From positions 1,054,001 through 1,118,000 of the forward strand of contig NZ_FXUG01000001.1 in assembly GCF_900182915.1 (NCBI RefSeq): 64,000 nt of DNA, read 5' to 3'. The position numbers and the translations under genes are program-made. Source of the DNA: Neorhodopirellula lusitana. Lineage in GTDB: Bacteria > Planctomycetota > Planctomycetia > Pirellulales > Pirellulaceae. Under the pieces are notes generated by a model. It was not told the origin of the DNA. It worked only from the letters and a program-made list of their open reading frames with translations, and made no database searches. This document shows, piece by piece, positions 9,895-18,113 of the stretch (position 1 is its first letter; each line of letters begins with the position of its first letter).

Positions 9895-9910
9895 CTGATT
9901 CACCTTAGTA

Positions 9911-10813
9911 TTAGGTTGTTGCCGTTTCAGTTTGCGAGCTTTGCTTGCGGGTGCCGTGAATCATTCGATTCCTGGTAACCCAAACGCTGCAAGGAGCGTG
10001 GCGTAGCACGAAGCGAGTCTTGCTGCCCATCAAGACACGGCCAAGACGCGTGCGTGGCGTCTCACCCACAACCACTAGGTCGACGTCATTCGATTGGATG
10101 TATCGAACCAATCCTTCACCAATGTGATCGCACGAAATCAGTTCCCCGGTGACATGTGGTGCGACATCCCGTAGTTGGTCCACCGCTTTGTCGACAGATT
10201 CCGGCGATGGGTCGTCGTACGGCAAGTCATAGAATCCAGGTTTGTGGAATACCGATAAGACGCGTACGTCGGTTTGGCCTGCCCAACCAAATTCAGAGAA
10301 CTCTTCCAGTGCCGCTTGTGCAGGACCACTTTCCTCGTATGCGATCGCGACTCGCAGGCGGTGGGTGCGACTGAGACCGTCGCTGGGGCGAACGACCAGG
10401 ACGCTACAGGGAGCGTGTGTGGCGATATAGTCACTCGTGCTGCCCAGCAAAACACGAGCGATCGCGGAGTGTCCGGTCGCGCCAATGACAAGTAACTCTG
10501 GTTCCACCTCACGTGCGATCGCAACAATGGTCTCGCCGGGATAGCCCTCGCGAACGATGTGATTGCAGGCAACGTTCGCCCCTTCAAAAATCTCTTCGAT
10601 TCTTGCGAAGGAGTCAGCCGCTGTCTTTCGCTCCTGAGCCATGCAGGTTTCGATCCAATCGCCAGCGAGGTAGGTCTTGTGGGCACCGGGAACATGCAAT
10701 GCTGTCACGATGTATAGCTCGATCTTTTCGTCGTGCGGCAGATGCGCTAGAAATCGGGCTGCTTGTTCGGCGACCGTTGAGCCATCAGTCGCAAGCATTA
10801 TCTTTTTCATCAT
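9911..10813 (-). CDS. Tandem universal stress protein (first gene of operon)
   Basis: 300 residues with two UspA domains. Domain 1 begins KKIMLATDGS and keeps the full ATP pattern (GATGHSAIARVLLGS); domain 2 has GETPRTRLGRVLMGS, where the second glycine is replaced by proline. Such proteins are cytoplasmic and act in survival under starvation, hypoxia or respiratory stress. The ATG at 10813 has AGGAG just upstream and is about 20 bases downstream of the predicted start site of a well-formed sigma54-type promoter. It leads an operon of stress protein, stress protein, cytochrome, kinase/P-loop fusion and DHODH-like protein. Confidence 0.9.
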   Translation of the reverse strand: MMKKIMLATDGSTVAEQAARFLAHLPHDEKIELYIVTALHVPGAHKTYLAGDWIETCMAQERKTAADSFARIEEIFEGANVACNHIVREGYPGETIVAIAREVEPELLVIGATGHSAIARVLLGSTSDYIATHAPCSVLVVRPSDGLSRTHRLRVAIAYEESGPAQAALEEFSEFGWAGQTDVRVLSVFHKPGFYDLPYDDPSPESVDKAVDQLRDVAPHVTGELISCDHIGEGLVRYIQSNDVDLVVVGETPRTRLGRVLMGSKTRFVLRHAPCSVWVTRNRMIHGTRKQSSQTETATT

Positions 10814-10843
10814 TGGTCTCCTGTGGGGAAACTGATTTCAACC

Positions 10844-10858
10844 GCAGCTATAGTGCCA
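10844..10858 (-). promoter_or_regulatory. Sigma54-type promoter of the stress-protein operon
   Basis: Minus strand: TGGCAC, five bases, CTGC then G. The -24 half is consensus, the spacing is exact, and the predicted start site lies about 20 bases before the ATG at 10813. The same TGGCAC-N5-CTGCGG arrangement precedes the third stress-protein gene (17758-17772), which supports function. The 277-base divergent region 10814-11090 also holds the element at 11031. Confidence 0.65.
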
Positions 10859-11030
10859 ATGTGAATATTTCGAGAAATTGAACTTCGCGGGTGTCGGAAG
10901 CGTGCCAAGTTGCACACGTGCGCGATAGGTCTCGATTGTGGGGTGGTACCCAGTTCACGATTTGGTGAACTTGTTCAGCGAGGGTGCTCATTGAGAGATT
11001 TGGGCGAGTGGCGGCACCGACCTGGAGCGG

Positions 11031-11045
11031 CGGCACAGACTTTGC
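11031..11045 (+). promoter_or_regulatory. Sigma54-type promoter for the 11091 gene
   Basis: CGGCAC, five bases, TTGC then G. The -12 half is consensus and the -24 half differs only in the first base. The ATG at 11091 is about 35 bases after the predicted start site. Confidence 0.55.
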
Positions 11046-11090
11046 GGCCCTCCGCGTTGATCTTTTAACTCATCCTGGAAATGACTTTCG

Positions 11091-11666
11091 ATGACCGCTA
11101 CACAAAAGCACTCCGACGCAGATCACCAAGCCTTGACCGAGCAGTTCTTTCAAGAGATGGAGGAGCAGATCCTGGGAAGGCTGCAAAGAGAGGCCAAAAG
11201 TCCAGAGGGACGTGAGGAACTGTTACGCGCCACCGGGATTAAAGACGCGCATCTTCTGGACGAGCTTGGAAAGCTTGGGATCACAGTGGATGGCTTGTTG
11301 GCGCTGCGTTTGTTTCCGCTTGTGCTAGTCGCTTGGGCAGAGGCGAATGCGGACGCAAAGGAGCGTGATGTCGTTATGCGAGAGGCGGTTCGAACTGGGA
11401 TCGATGAAGATTCCGCCGCGTGGGTCCTGCTTGATCAGTGGCTCGTCAAACGTCCGCCGGGATTAGGGGTAGACGCTTGGAAGCGATATACCCATGGCGT
11501 GTTTCAGAAGATGTCTGCGATGTCGCGCAAACGCCTGGTTGAATTAACGAAGGAGCAAATGAATGAGGTCGCAAAGGCTTCAGGCGGGCACCTGGGATTT
11601 GGACGGATCTCTTCTCGAGAAAAGGCCGTCATTCGTCAGGTCATCGAAGCCATGAATCACCTTTGA
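11091..11666 (+). CDS. Helical protein, possibly TerB-like
   Basis: 191 residues, soluble and strongly helical, with no signal peptide. The core (LFPLVLVAWAEANADAKERD, then GIDEDSAAWVLLDQWL) resembles the AWADG...ER pattern of TerB-like (tellurite resistance/DjlA N-terminal) helical bundles, but the resemblance is by eye and the acidic metal-binding residues are only partly kept. It is transcribed divergently from the stress operon and has its own sigma54-type element, so it is probably induced with it. The function is not known. Confidence 0.7.
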   Translation: MTATQKHSDADHQALTEQFFQEMEEQILGRLQREAKSPEGREELLRATGIKDAHLLDELGKLGITVDGLLALRLFPLVLVAWAEANADAKERDVVMREAVRTGIDEDSAAWVLLDQWLVKRPPGLGVDAWKRYTHGVFQKMSAMSRKRLVELTKEQMNEVAKASGGHLGFGRISSREKAVIRQVIEAMNHL

Positions 11667-11706
11667 AATGCTTTCGCGATGTGTTCCGATGCGTCGTTGC
11701 GTTGCC

Positions 11707-12699
11707 TTATCCGCGAAGCCCATTTCGTCCTACTTCTTCATCCCATTGGGTTGGAAACTCGGGGTGTGGTGGGTGGCCTGCCTCACGGTGATGGTAGATG
11801 TCGCGACGATAATGTTCTAGGCAATCCTCTTCGCGACCGAGGACGATTCGGAGGCCATTTAGGTTGCCGAACTGTGATGTAATGACTGTCCATCGTCCGT
11901 GTGCGTTTGCGTCGTCACGGTAGATGATGACCCAATCATGAGTAGCGTGATGCACAAGTGCATGGGCGGTGTTGGAATACATTGCGGTATAGTGGCGACC
12001 ATCACGCTCGGTATGCATGACCGGTAGCCACACTTCGGTTTGCAGGTCTTGATCGGAGAGCTTAATGCGGGGCAAGGTGCCATCCTTGGCTCGTTCACGA
12101 TAATCGCGATCGATTTCCAACAGTTCTTCGATCGCAACGGCTTCGAAGACGTCGCCTCCGGAGGCTTCGATAGGTCGATCTCCGACGTCCTGGTACGCAA
12201 GGCAGTTTCGGATGGCTTCGATTCGCTTCGGCCCCAGGCCCGGTACTTTTTGAAGTCGACCGTCGTTTGCCGCCTCTCTCAGTTCCGCGAGCGTTTCCAG
12301 GTGCAGTTGTTCATGAATACGATGGGACAGTTGCGGCCCAATACCATCGAGAGTGGCAAAGGAATGCTCGGCATCGTTCTGGCCACGCAAGCGGTCTAGT
12401 AGCGGCATTTTCCCAGTGCGAAGAGTGGACTCAATTAGGTTTGCGATTGAGTGACCGATCGTTGGAAGAGCAACCAAGCCGGCTACGCCTTCGTTTTTCA
12501 ATATTTGGCGAACGGGCGACGGCAGATGGGCGATCGTTTGGGCGGCTGACCGATACGCTCGAACTCGAAACAAGTTCGCTTGTTGTTCAGCCAAACGATC
12601 GGCGACTTCTCGCAATTGTTTTGCGATATCGTGGTTCTCATGCAAGCCTTCGATTTGCTCGGCGGCTTGAATTGGATCAGAAGATTCAATGACAACCAT
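11707..12699 (-). CDS. PolX-type helix-hairpin-helix DNA-binding protein without polymerase domain
   Basis: 330 residues. Residues about 20-170 match the N-terminal 8-kDa and HhH region of family X DNA polymerases: a helical start (AKQLREVADRL, then ANLFRVRAYRSAA), LPTIGHSIA near 79-87, and hairpins LDGIGPQLS (117-125) and VPGLGPKRI (152-160). The nucleotidyltransferase palm (GxS...DxD) and the PHP domain that should follow are absent. Instead residues about 200-330 form a different domain (KLSDQDLQTEVWLPVM, RWTVITSQFGNLNGLRIVLGRE, then a histidine-rich tail) that I do not recognise by name. It probably binds nicked or gapped DNA. It starts 12 bases after the upstream DHODH-like stop, so the two form an operon. 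Confidence 0.75.
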   Translation of the reverse strand: MVVIESSDPIQAAEQIEGLHENHDIAKQLREVADRLAEQQANLFRVRAYRSAAQTIAHLPSPVRQILKNEGVAGLVALPTIGHSIANLIESTLRTGKMPLLDRLRGQNDAEHSFATLDGIGPQLSHRIHEQLHLETLAELREAANDGRLQKVPGLGPKRIEAIRNCLAYQDVGDRPIEASGGDVFEAVAIEELLEIDRDYRERAKDGTLPRIKLSDQDLQTEVWLPVMHTERDGRHYTAMYSNTAHALVHHATHDWVIIYRDDANAHGRWTVITSQFGNLNGLRIVLGREEDCLEHYRRDIYHHREAGHPPHPEFPTQWDEEVGRNGLRG

Positions 12700-12711
12700 G
12701 GCACTTTCCAG

Positions 12712-13773
12712 TTAGGTTCGGTGACCGTAAGAATCGCCGGATTGTGGCGCGACCACCGGGGTGGGGTCGAAGTAGGTATTGCTGCGAGTGAGCGGGTCGA
12801 CGTACTCCAGTCGGACGGATTGCTCGTCGTCAACGTGATCGCGTGGGCAGGCGGCCCGAAATTGCGTTAACGTCGCGTAAGTCGTTGATGCAAGGTGTCG
12901 CTCGATTCCATCGACTATGTTGCGAATCGCGTCGGGCCCGTCGCGATAGACGGCTGACGTGACCATCACGACATCCCCACCGGCAATCATCGCTTTGATC
13001 GCGTCTTCCGAGTTGCTAATGCCACCGCTGGCAGCGATGGATATCGGTTGATCATTCGGGGTTGGATAGTCGCCCGATCGAGCGCGTACGATGCCTTCGA
13101 GGATGCCTCCCAACGAATCAACGGGGGACAGTTCCCAGTGGATCGTCCAGTGCATTCGATCTGTGCTGACATCCCAAGCCGGCAGGTGCGTGAAGAGGAC
13201 CAGTCCTGCAGCACCAGCCTCACTCAATTGCCTCGCCATCGAGGCGACGTTCGTGTAGCGTTGGCTTATTTTGGCAGCGACCGGAATCGTCACTTTCTCA
13301 ACTACTTGATGGACCAGATCACACAGCCGAGACTCGATGTCGCCAGAGGTTTGATGGGCATCAAAGATGGCTTGTTGCAAATTGATTTCCAAGGCGTCCG
13401 CGCCGGCGGACTCGATTTCCTTTGCGTATTCCAACCATGGGCCTGGTGAGGAACCGTTCATGCTGCCAATGACGGGAACCGAACACGTTTGTTTCAGGTC
13501 CGCGATTGTTTCTAGGTACCGCTCCGCGCCCCCGTTGTACCGATCTTGTTGAGGTTGATAGCCGCTTTTTTCAATGGCCCCCAATGGATCGGTGGGTTTC
13601 ATCATGCGGTGGACGATCTGTTCCTGCAACATGGATGGCAAGACGATCGCACCCGCGCCCGCACCCACAAACTGTCGTACGGTTTCAGGTTCGATCGTTA
13701 AGGGACAGGCGCCCACGATGACCGGTGAAACCAATTCCAAGCCCAGGTATTTGGTAGTAAGCACTTCAGACAT
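12712..13773 (-). CDS. Dihydroorotate dehydrogenase-like flavoprotein (paralogue 2)
   Basis: 353 residues of the same DHODH-like FMN barrel family as the 5869-6918 product, with which it shares the SPVIVGACP start, the IVLPS--EEQ--- segment, a SMNGSSPGPWLEYA block, ALEINLQQ, AAKISQRYTNVA and SGGISNSED. The start at ATG 13773 begins the conserved domain and has GAGG ten bases upstream. It is followed closely by the PolX-type gene and preceded by a weak -24/-12 element. The two paralogues probably act on related substrates in the same stress response; the reaction is unknown. Confidence 0.85.
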   Translation of the reverse strand: MSEVLTTKYLGLELVSPVIVGACPLTIEPETVRQFVGAGAGAIVLPSMLQEQIVHRMMKPTDPLGAIEKSGYQPQQDRYNGGAERYLETIADLKQTCSVPVIGSMNGSSPGPWLEYAKEIESAGADALEINLQQAIFDAHQTSGDIESRLCDLVHQVVEKVTIPVAAKISQRYTNVASMARQLSEAGAAGLVLFTHLPAWDVSTDRMHWTIHWELSPVDSLGGILEGIVRARSGDYPTPNDQPISIAASGGISNSEDAIKAMIAGGDVVMVTSAVYRDGPDAIRNIVDGIERHLASTTYATLTQFRAACPRDHVDDEQSVRLEYVDPLTRSNTYFDPTPVVAPQSGDSYGHRT

Positions 13774-13823
13774 GTTCTGGGATCCTCGAGGAATGGACGG
13801 TGGGCAATTAGGAATATTCAGTT

Positions 13824-13838
13824 GCAAACCCCGTTCCC
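13824..13838 (-). promoter_or_regulatory. Weak candidate sigma54 promoter for DHODH-like paralogue 2
   Basis: Minus strand: GGGAAC, five bases, TTGC then A. The -12 half is perfect and the -24 half matches 4 of 6. The 391-base divergent region 13774-14164 contains this and the element at 13971; I see no gene in it. Confidence 0.3.
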
Positions 13839-13970
13839 ACCGTCAATTGACGAGGGATGGTCCTCGCGGCGCGCCCGCTGTGACACTGGGGAGCGCTTTG
13901 GTGAGCGAGTATTGATCTGTTTTCGACGCCATCTTGTCGCTTTGGTCGACTTTCGCGTGTGAATGGAGAT

Positions 13971-13985
13971 CGGCACGGTGATTGC
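13971..13985 (+). promoter_or_regulatory. Sigma54-type promoter for the 14165-14949 genes
   Basis: CGGCAC, five bases, TTGC then C. Spacing is exact. It would give a leader of about 165 bases before ATG 14165, longer than for the other sites. Confidence 0.5.
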
Positions 13986-14164
13986 CATTGATAGTCTTCT
14001 AATTCCCAATGGCATCGCGTGAATTCGGAAGTGTGCTGAAGCCCAGCTTCCTTTTGCTGACGTCCAAGATGACTTCAGCGACGTGCGAGTGAACGGCTGA
14101 TGGGATTGTTTCCGCGTTCCCTTTTTCTCTTGATCCCCGAATTGCCTTTCCAAGGATTGTATCC

Positions 14165-14434
14165 ATGCCTGCCTCCGCCCGACGGTTGATCTCCAACATG
14201 ATTGCCGACCTTAAAGAAGAACGCGACGAACTTGCGTTGCAGGCTCACCTTGGTAAGCAGGAGGCGAAAACTGAACTGAAGCGACTCGGGAAACGCCTCG
14301 ATGAACTCAATCAGGAATATCAGCCGCTGAAAAACGCCGTCGGGGAAACTAGCGAAGACGTCTGGGATGCTTTGCAGCTTGTCGGCGATGAAATCAAAGA
14401 CGGCTACAAACGCATCCGTAAATCACTCTTGTAG
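14165..14434 (+). CDS. Small coiled-coil protein
   Basis: 89 residues, highly charged and predicted to be almost entirely helical. A long heptad-like stretch (LKEERDELALQAHLGKQEA, then LKRLGKRLDELN) is followed by a second amphipathic helix. No cysteine and no membrane segment. The ATG has AAGGA about 9 bases upstream. It precedes the DsrE-like gene by 53 bases. The general look is that of small stress-induced coiled-coil proteins of the apolipoprotein/CsbD sort, but no family is assigned. Confidence 0.7.
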   Translation: MPASARRLISNMIADLKEERDELALQAHLGKQEAKTELKRLGKRLDELNQEYQPLKNAVGETSEDVWDALQLVGDEIKDGYKRIRKSLL

Positions 14435-14487
14435 AAGCCTCACTTCGTTCACCTCAACAAAGACCCTCTCGATTTAGGAGACCTCTG

Positions 14488-14949
14488 GTGCGTTATCTCA
14501 CTACACTTGGCTTTCTGGCCGTTCTTGCTTCGCCGTTTGCCACGCCCAGTGTTGGCTTGGCTGAAGAGGCGACCGTTGACGGCAGCGGGCAAAAGGTGGT
14601 CGTTCACCTTTCTCACTTTACCGACGATTTGCATCGCTGTTTCATGGCGGTCAAAGTCGCCAATTTGATGCAAGAATACGGCGCGGACGTCACGATGTTC
14701 GTTGACTTGGAAGGTGTCCGCATCGCAGAGCGTCGGGAGCATCTGAAGTTCACTTGTGGTGAAGACTCACCAACGCTCGCGGAACTGTACGACAAGTTCG
14801 CAGAGGGCGGTGGTAAGGTTGTCGTTTGCCCCCATTGTGCCCATTCGGCTCATCTGACTGATCCCGGACTTAAACGCAATGCTGAAATCGGCACGATAGC
14901 GATGCTTGGAAAGCTATTGATCGAGGCCGACAAAGTGATGGACTATTGA
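14488..14949 (+). CDS. Secreted DsrE-family protein
   Basis: 153 residues. A signal peptide (RYLTTLGFLAVLASPFATPSVGLA) is followed by a DsrE/DsrF-like domain: KVVVHLSHFTDDLHRCFMAVKVANLM, a VTMFVDLEGV strand and a VVVCPHC segment where DsrE proteins carry their functional cysteine. The start is GTG 14488 with AGGAG seven bases upstream. DsrE-like proteins handle sulfane sulfur or act as small redox partners. A signal peptide and a CPHC pair indicate an envelope location. It is probably co-transcribed with the coiled-coil gene upstream. Confidence 0.82.
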   Translation: MRYLTTLGFLAVLASPFATPSVGLAEEATVDGSGQKVVVHLSHFTDDLHRCFMAVKVANLMQEYGADVTMFVDLEGVRIAERREHLKFTCGEDSPTLAELYDKFAEGGGKVVVCPHCAHSAHLTDPGLKRNAEIGTIAMLGKLLIEADKVMDY

Positions 14950-15097
14950 TCCAAAATGCCGTTGAAAGCATTGGGACGCTGACAAAGGTCGGTCGCGATT
15001 GGCTGACTTTTGTTTCCCGCGTTGTTAGCGAAATACTTATATGCGTTCGCATTGCGAACTAGCGTTGCCTCGCCGCCAAAATCGATTCATGTGTCAA

Positions 15098-16540
15098 CTA
15101 CACAATCGCTTCTGGTTCGGACGCGTCGGCGTCCACTTCGCCATTGAAGCGATCTAAGAGTCGATAGAGTTTGCGGCGATGAATTCCAAGCTTGCGAGCC
15201 GCGCCGGCTTTGTTGCCTTTCTCTTTTTCGAGAACTTCTAACACGTGCACACGAGCGACCTCGTCGAGTTTGTAATTGCAACTGCCCAGCATGTCATGTG
15301 GGTGAGCGGACTCGACGGCAACAGCTGCAATGGGATGGACGGTTCCGATCGCGTCTTCACGCGTGTTGCCTGGCCCGTGGCCATAATCGACGATTTCAGC
15401 GGGCAGGTCATCCAGTGTGATTTCGAATTCATCCGCCAAGATGGTTGCGCGTTCAATAACGTTGATCAGTTGACGGATGTTGCCTGGCCAAGGGTAGGCG
15501 TTCAATGTGCTTCGAGCCGTGTCGTCGATGTGAAATGACCGAGGCAAGAAATGGTCGATCAGTCGATTGACGTCACCCTCGCGTTGACGAAGCGGCGGCA
15601 GTTCGATTGAAAGCACGTTGATTCGATAAAACAAGTCTTCACGAAAGTTACCGTTGTCGACCTCCGTTTGCAGGTCGCGATTCGTCGCGGCGATGATTCG
15701 AACTTTCACTTTGCGTTGACGATGGCAACCGACACGGCGCAGGGAACCGTCTTCCAAAACCCGTAGCAATTTGGGCTGCAATGAAAGCGGTAGTTCACCA
15801 ATCTCGTCGATGAACAACGTGCCCCCGTCGGCGATCTCGAACAGTCCAGGCTTTTCCGCAGTCGCCCCGGTGAACGATCCTTTTTGGTGGCCGAATAGTT
15901 CGCTTTCAACGAGGTTTTCCGGCAAAGCGGCACAGTTGACGGTGACAAAAGGGGCATCGGCAACGCGACTGGCTTGTTGGATCGCTTGGGCGACGACTTC
16001 TTTCCCGGTACCACTTTCGCCTTGGATCAGGACGGGCTTATGCGTCGGGGCGACCTTCTCGATCAATTTGGCAACGCTCCGCAACGAACTGGACTCGCCA
16101 ATTAGTTTCGCGGCCGGTCTGGTGCGGGAGATGACTGCCTTGAGTTGCTTGTTCTCTTTCTTCAGTTCATGTCGTTCGCGAGCTCGAAAGCAATGGTGTT
16201 CAAGGTCACCCAACGCACAGGGCTTGCTGAGGAAGTCACAGGCTCCCATCTTCATCGCCGAAACAGCTGTTTCCACGGTGCCTTGGCCCGTCAACATGAT
16301 GACTTCAATATCGATGTTGTCCTCATGAACTCGCTGCAGCAGTTCCAAGCCTGACATGCCCGGCATATTCATATCAAATACGCCGACATCGAAAGACTCT
16401 CGTTCGAGCAAGCTCAACGCTTCGGCAGCGTTTGACACGTCAACAACATCGTGGCCCTTGCGAGCCATCCATTTCGCTGACGAGCGACGCGAGTCTTCCT
16501 CATCATCGACCAATAGAAGTTTGATTGGCTTTTCCGGCAT
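15098..16540 (-). CDS. NtrC-family sigma54-dependent response regulator
   Basis: 480 residues: receiver domain with Asp56 (VFDMNMPG) and a C-terminal lysine in LSKPC; AAA+ domain with Walker A GESGTGKE (174-181), the sigma54-contact loop GSFTGA (221-226, a common form of GAFTGA), Walker B LFIDEIGE and FREDLFYRINVL; and a C-terminal Fis-type HTH (GNKAGAARKLGIHRRKLYRLL). It should activate transcription by sigma54 RNA polymerase when phosphorylated. No histidine kinase gene touches it directly, but three are within 8 kb. It is the natural candidate activator for the -24/-12 promoters in this window. No -24/-12 element was seen before it. Confidence 0.95.
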   Translation of the reverse strand: MPEKPIKLLLVDDEEDSRRSSAKWMARKGHDVVDVSNAAEALSLLERESFDVGVFDMNMPGMSGLELLQRVHEDNIDIEVIMLTGQGTVETAVSAMKMGACDFLSKPCALGDLEHHCFRARERHELKKENKQLKAVISRTRPAAKLIGESSSLRSVAKLIEKVAPTHKPVLIQGESGTGKEVVAQAIQQASRVADAPFVTVNCAALPENLVESELFGHQKGSFTGATAEKPGLFEIADGGTLFIDEIGELPLSLQPKLLRVLEDGSLRRVGCHRQRKVKVRIIAATNRDLQTEVDNGNFREDLFYRINVLSIELPPLRQREGDVNRLIDHFLPRSFHIDDTARSTLNAYPWPGNIRQLINVIERATILADEFEITLDDLPAEIVDYGHGPGNTREDAIGTVHPIAAVAVESAHPHDMLGSCNYKLDEVARVHVLEVLEKEKGNKAGAARKLGIHRRKLYRLLDRFNGEVDADASEPEAIV

Positions 16541-16689
16541 ATTCTTTTCCAGTAGATAATGCCCGGCTGCAGCGTTTCATAAGCTAATTGGTGCAGCGGG
16601 GCGGTTCATACAGCGGGCAATGGGGGTAGACGTCCGGTCAGGCGACCGAGCTAAACATTATGACATGATCGAGCACCGACAGTGGTAAC

Positions 16690-16709
16690 ATTCCCGCGCG
16701 GGCGGGAAT
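16690..16709. other. Short GC-rich hairpin
   Basis: ATTCCCGC / GCGGGAAT arms with a four-base loop in the 242-base gap between the stress-protein gene and the NtrC-type gene. No T-tract follows on either strand, so it is not a clear terminator. Confidence 0.35.
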
Positions 16710-16782
16710 TGGATCCGTCGTAAGATGCATTCGAATGCGTGCTTGTCCGCCTAAAGCTCGGCCTGTCTGGAACTTTCATTGT

Positions 16783-17703
16783 TCAGGTGGCTGCCACCGC
16801 GTCGGTGACTTCTTCCGTGGCAGGGTCCGAGTTCCAGTGATGACGCGAGATCCAAACGCTGCAGGGAGCGTGTCGAAGAACGTATTTGGACGTGCTTCCG
16901 AGTAGCCATCGTCCAAGCAGGCTATGGCCGGTGTCACCAATCATGACTAAGTCAGCGTTATCGGCTTCGGCGGCGCTAACCAGTGCCTCGCCCACGTGAG
17001 CCGCAACCGGGGTTTGTGCCTTCGTATGCGGGAAGTGTTCGGCGATCTGGCTCGCGATCCGTTCGGCAGCTTCATCGAGTCGGTCGACTTGTTTGGGATC
17101 GACGGTGATGGGAACATCCATGAAGCCCTCGCCAACGTAAACGTAAGGTTGCATCGCGACACTCACCACATCGATCTCTCGATCGCGTGGCATGTTCCAT
17201 TCGACCAGTTCCGATACGGCTTCGCGTGAGGCGATGGATTGGTCGTATCCGAGTACAATCTTCTTGAAGGCAATCTCGGATTCAGGCTGAGACCGAACAA
17301 CGACGACTGAGCACTTCGCATTGGTTGCAACACTGTCGGACACGCTGCCAAGCAGCACTCGCCGGATCGCGGAATGTCCTTTGGCTCCCATCACGATCAG
17401 GTCAGACTCCAACGTTTGGGCTTTCTCCAAGATACGCGGCACTGTCGGTCCGGCACCGTGCATCAACGTCACCGACTTGCAAACGTCGGCTAAGGCGACT
17501 TCCGCTTCGTCCAGGATCTTTTGTGTACGCATTTTTTCTTGTTCCGACCATTCCGGTACCCAAGGCTGCGCCGAGTAATGGGCAGCGTCGTAGGATACCG
17601 TCAAGACAACGACTTCAACGTCGCGGTTCTGGGCCAGCGTTTTCACAAATTGAACGGCGTCTTTGGCGTGTGGAGAGCCATCGGTTGGCAAAAGAATTTT
17701 CAT
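16783..17703 (-). CDS. Tandem universal stress protein
   Basis: 306 residues with two UspA domains and complete ATP-binding patterns in both (GAKGHSAIRRVLLGS and GDTGHSLLGRWLLGS), unlike the other two tandem proteins in this window. Domain 1 begins MKILLPTDGSPH. The start at ATG 17703 has AGGA upstream; the longer frame to 17787 has no support and crosses the promoter. It is monocistronic, divergent from the kinase gene at 18114, and driven by a well-formed sigma54-type element. Probably ATP-binding and active in survival under energy stress. Confidence 0.92.
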   Translation of the reverse strand: MKILLPTDGSPHAKDAVQFVKTLAQNRDVEVVVLTVSYDAAHYSAQPWVPEWSEQEKMRTQKILDEAEVALADVCKSVTLMHGAGPTVPRILEKAQTLESDLIVMGAKGHSAIRRVLLGSVSDSVATNAKCSVVVVRSQPESEIAFKKIVLGYDQSIASREAVSELVEWNMPRDREIDVVSVAMQPYVYVGEGFMDVPITVDPKQVDRLDEAAERIASQIAEHFPHTKAQTPVAAHVGEALVSAAEADNADLVMIGDTGHSLLGRWLLGSTSKYVLRHAPCSVWISRHHWNSDPATEEVTDAVAAT

Positions 17704-17757
17704 CGTTGAATTCCTACCTGTGGAACTTGTGAAATGTGTGCAGGAATCGATTGATCC

Positions 17758-17772
17758 GCAGTTGTTGTGCCA
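17758..17772 (-). promoter_or_regulatory. Sigma54-type promoter of the third stress-protein gene
   Basis: Minus strand: TGGCAC, five bases, CTGC then GG, nearly identical to the element at 10844-10858. The predicted start site near 17746 leaves a leader of about 40 bases. The 410-base divergent region 17704-18113 holds this and the inverted repeat at 17800; no gene is seen there. Confidence 0.65.
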
Positions 17773-17799
17773 AGCGTGCACGGCCACGAATCAGCCTAG

Positions 17800-17821
17800 T
17801 GCGTGTGCGAAACCGCACGCA
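17800..17821. promoter_or_regulatory. Inverted repeat, possible activator site
   Basis: A palindrome with arms GTGCG / CGCAC around AAAC, extended by outer TGCGTG / CACGCA halves. It lies about 60-75 bases upstream of the predicted start site of the stress-protein gene. Related GTGTGC or GCACAC strings occur near 1447, 10909 and 22535 in other promoter regions. It may be an enhancer site for the NtrC-type regulator; unproven. Confidence 0.3.
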
Positions 17822-18113
17822 AAAAGCTGTATCGTGCGTCAGAGCACAGTTGAATAGGGGGGAGGCAATGCAAAGAACATGATGAGGGAAGTCTCGGGCA
17901 AGCGATGCATCGCGTTTGCAAACTCGTCAAAATCGCGGTGAAACGGGGCAGAAAATGCCGGGCTGAATAGCCCGCCAGTCGATTAAAAGTGGCGGCGTGC
18001 CCGTCTCGTGGTGGTGGTCGCTACCGTATGCAAGTGGTCAGTGGTATCATTCTGACAACGCGGGGCACCGCCCAGCGATCGTTGATTTACTTTGTTGTCG
18101 GGGGAATAAGGTC

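Noticed and set aside
12040..12692. Long plus-strand frames opposite the PolX-type gene
   Set aside because: Shadow frames; HhH motifs and operon spacing support the minus-strand gene.
18060..18080. GGGGCACCGCCCAGCG before the hybrid kinase as a sigma54 element
   Set aside because: GG and GC are nine bases apart, not ten, and the -12 half does not match.
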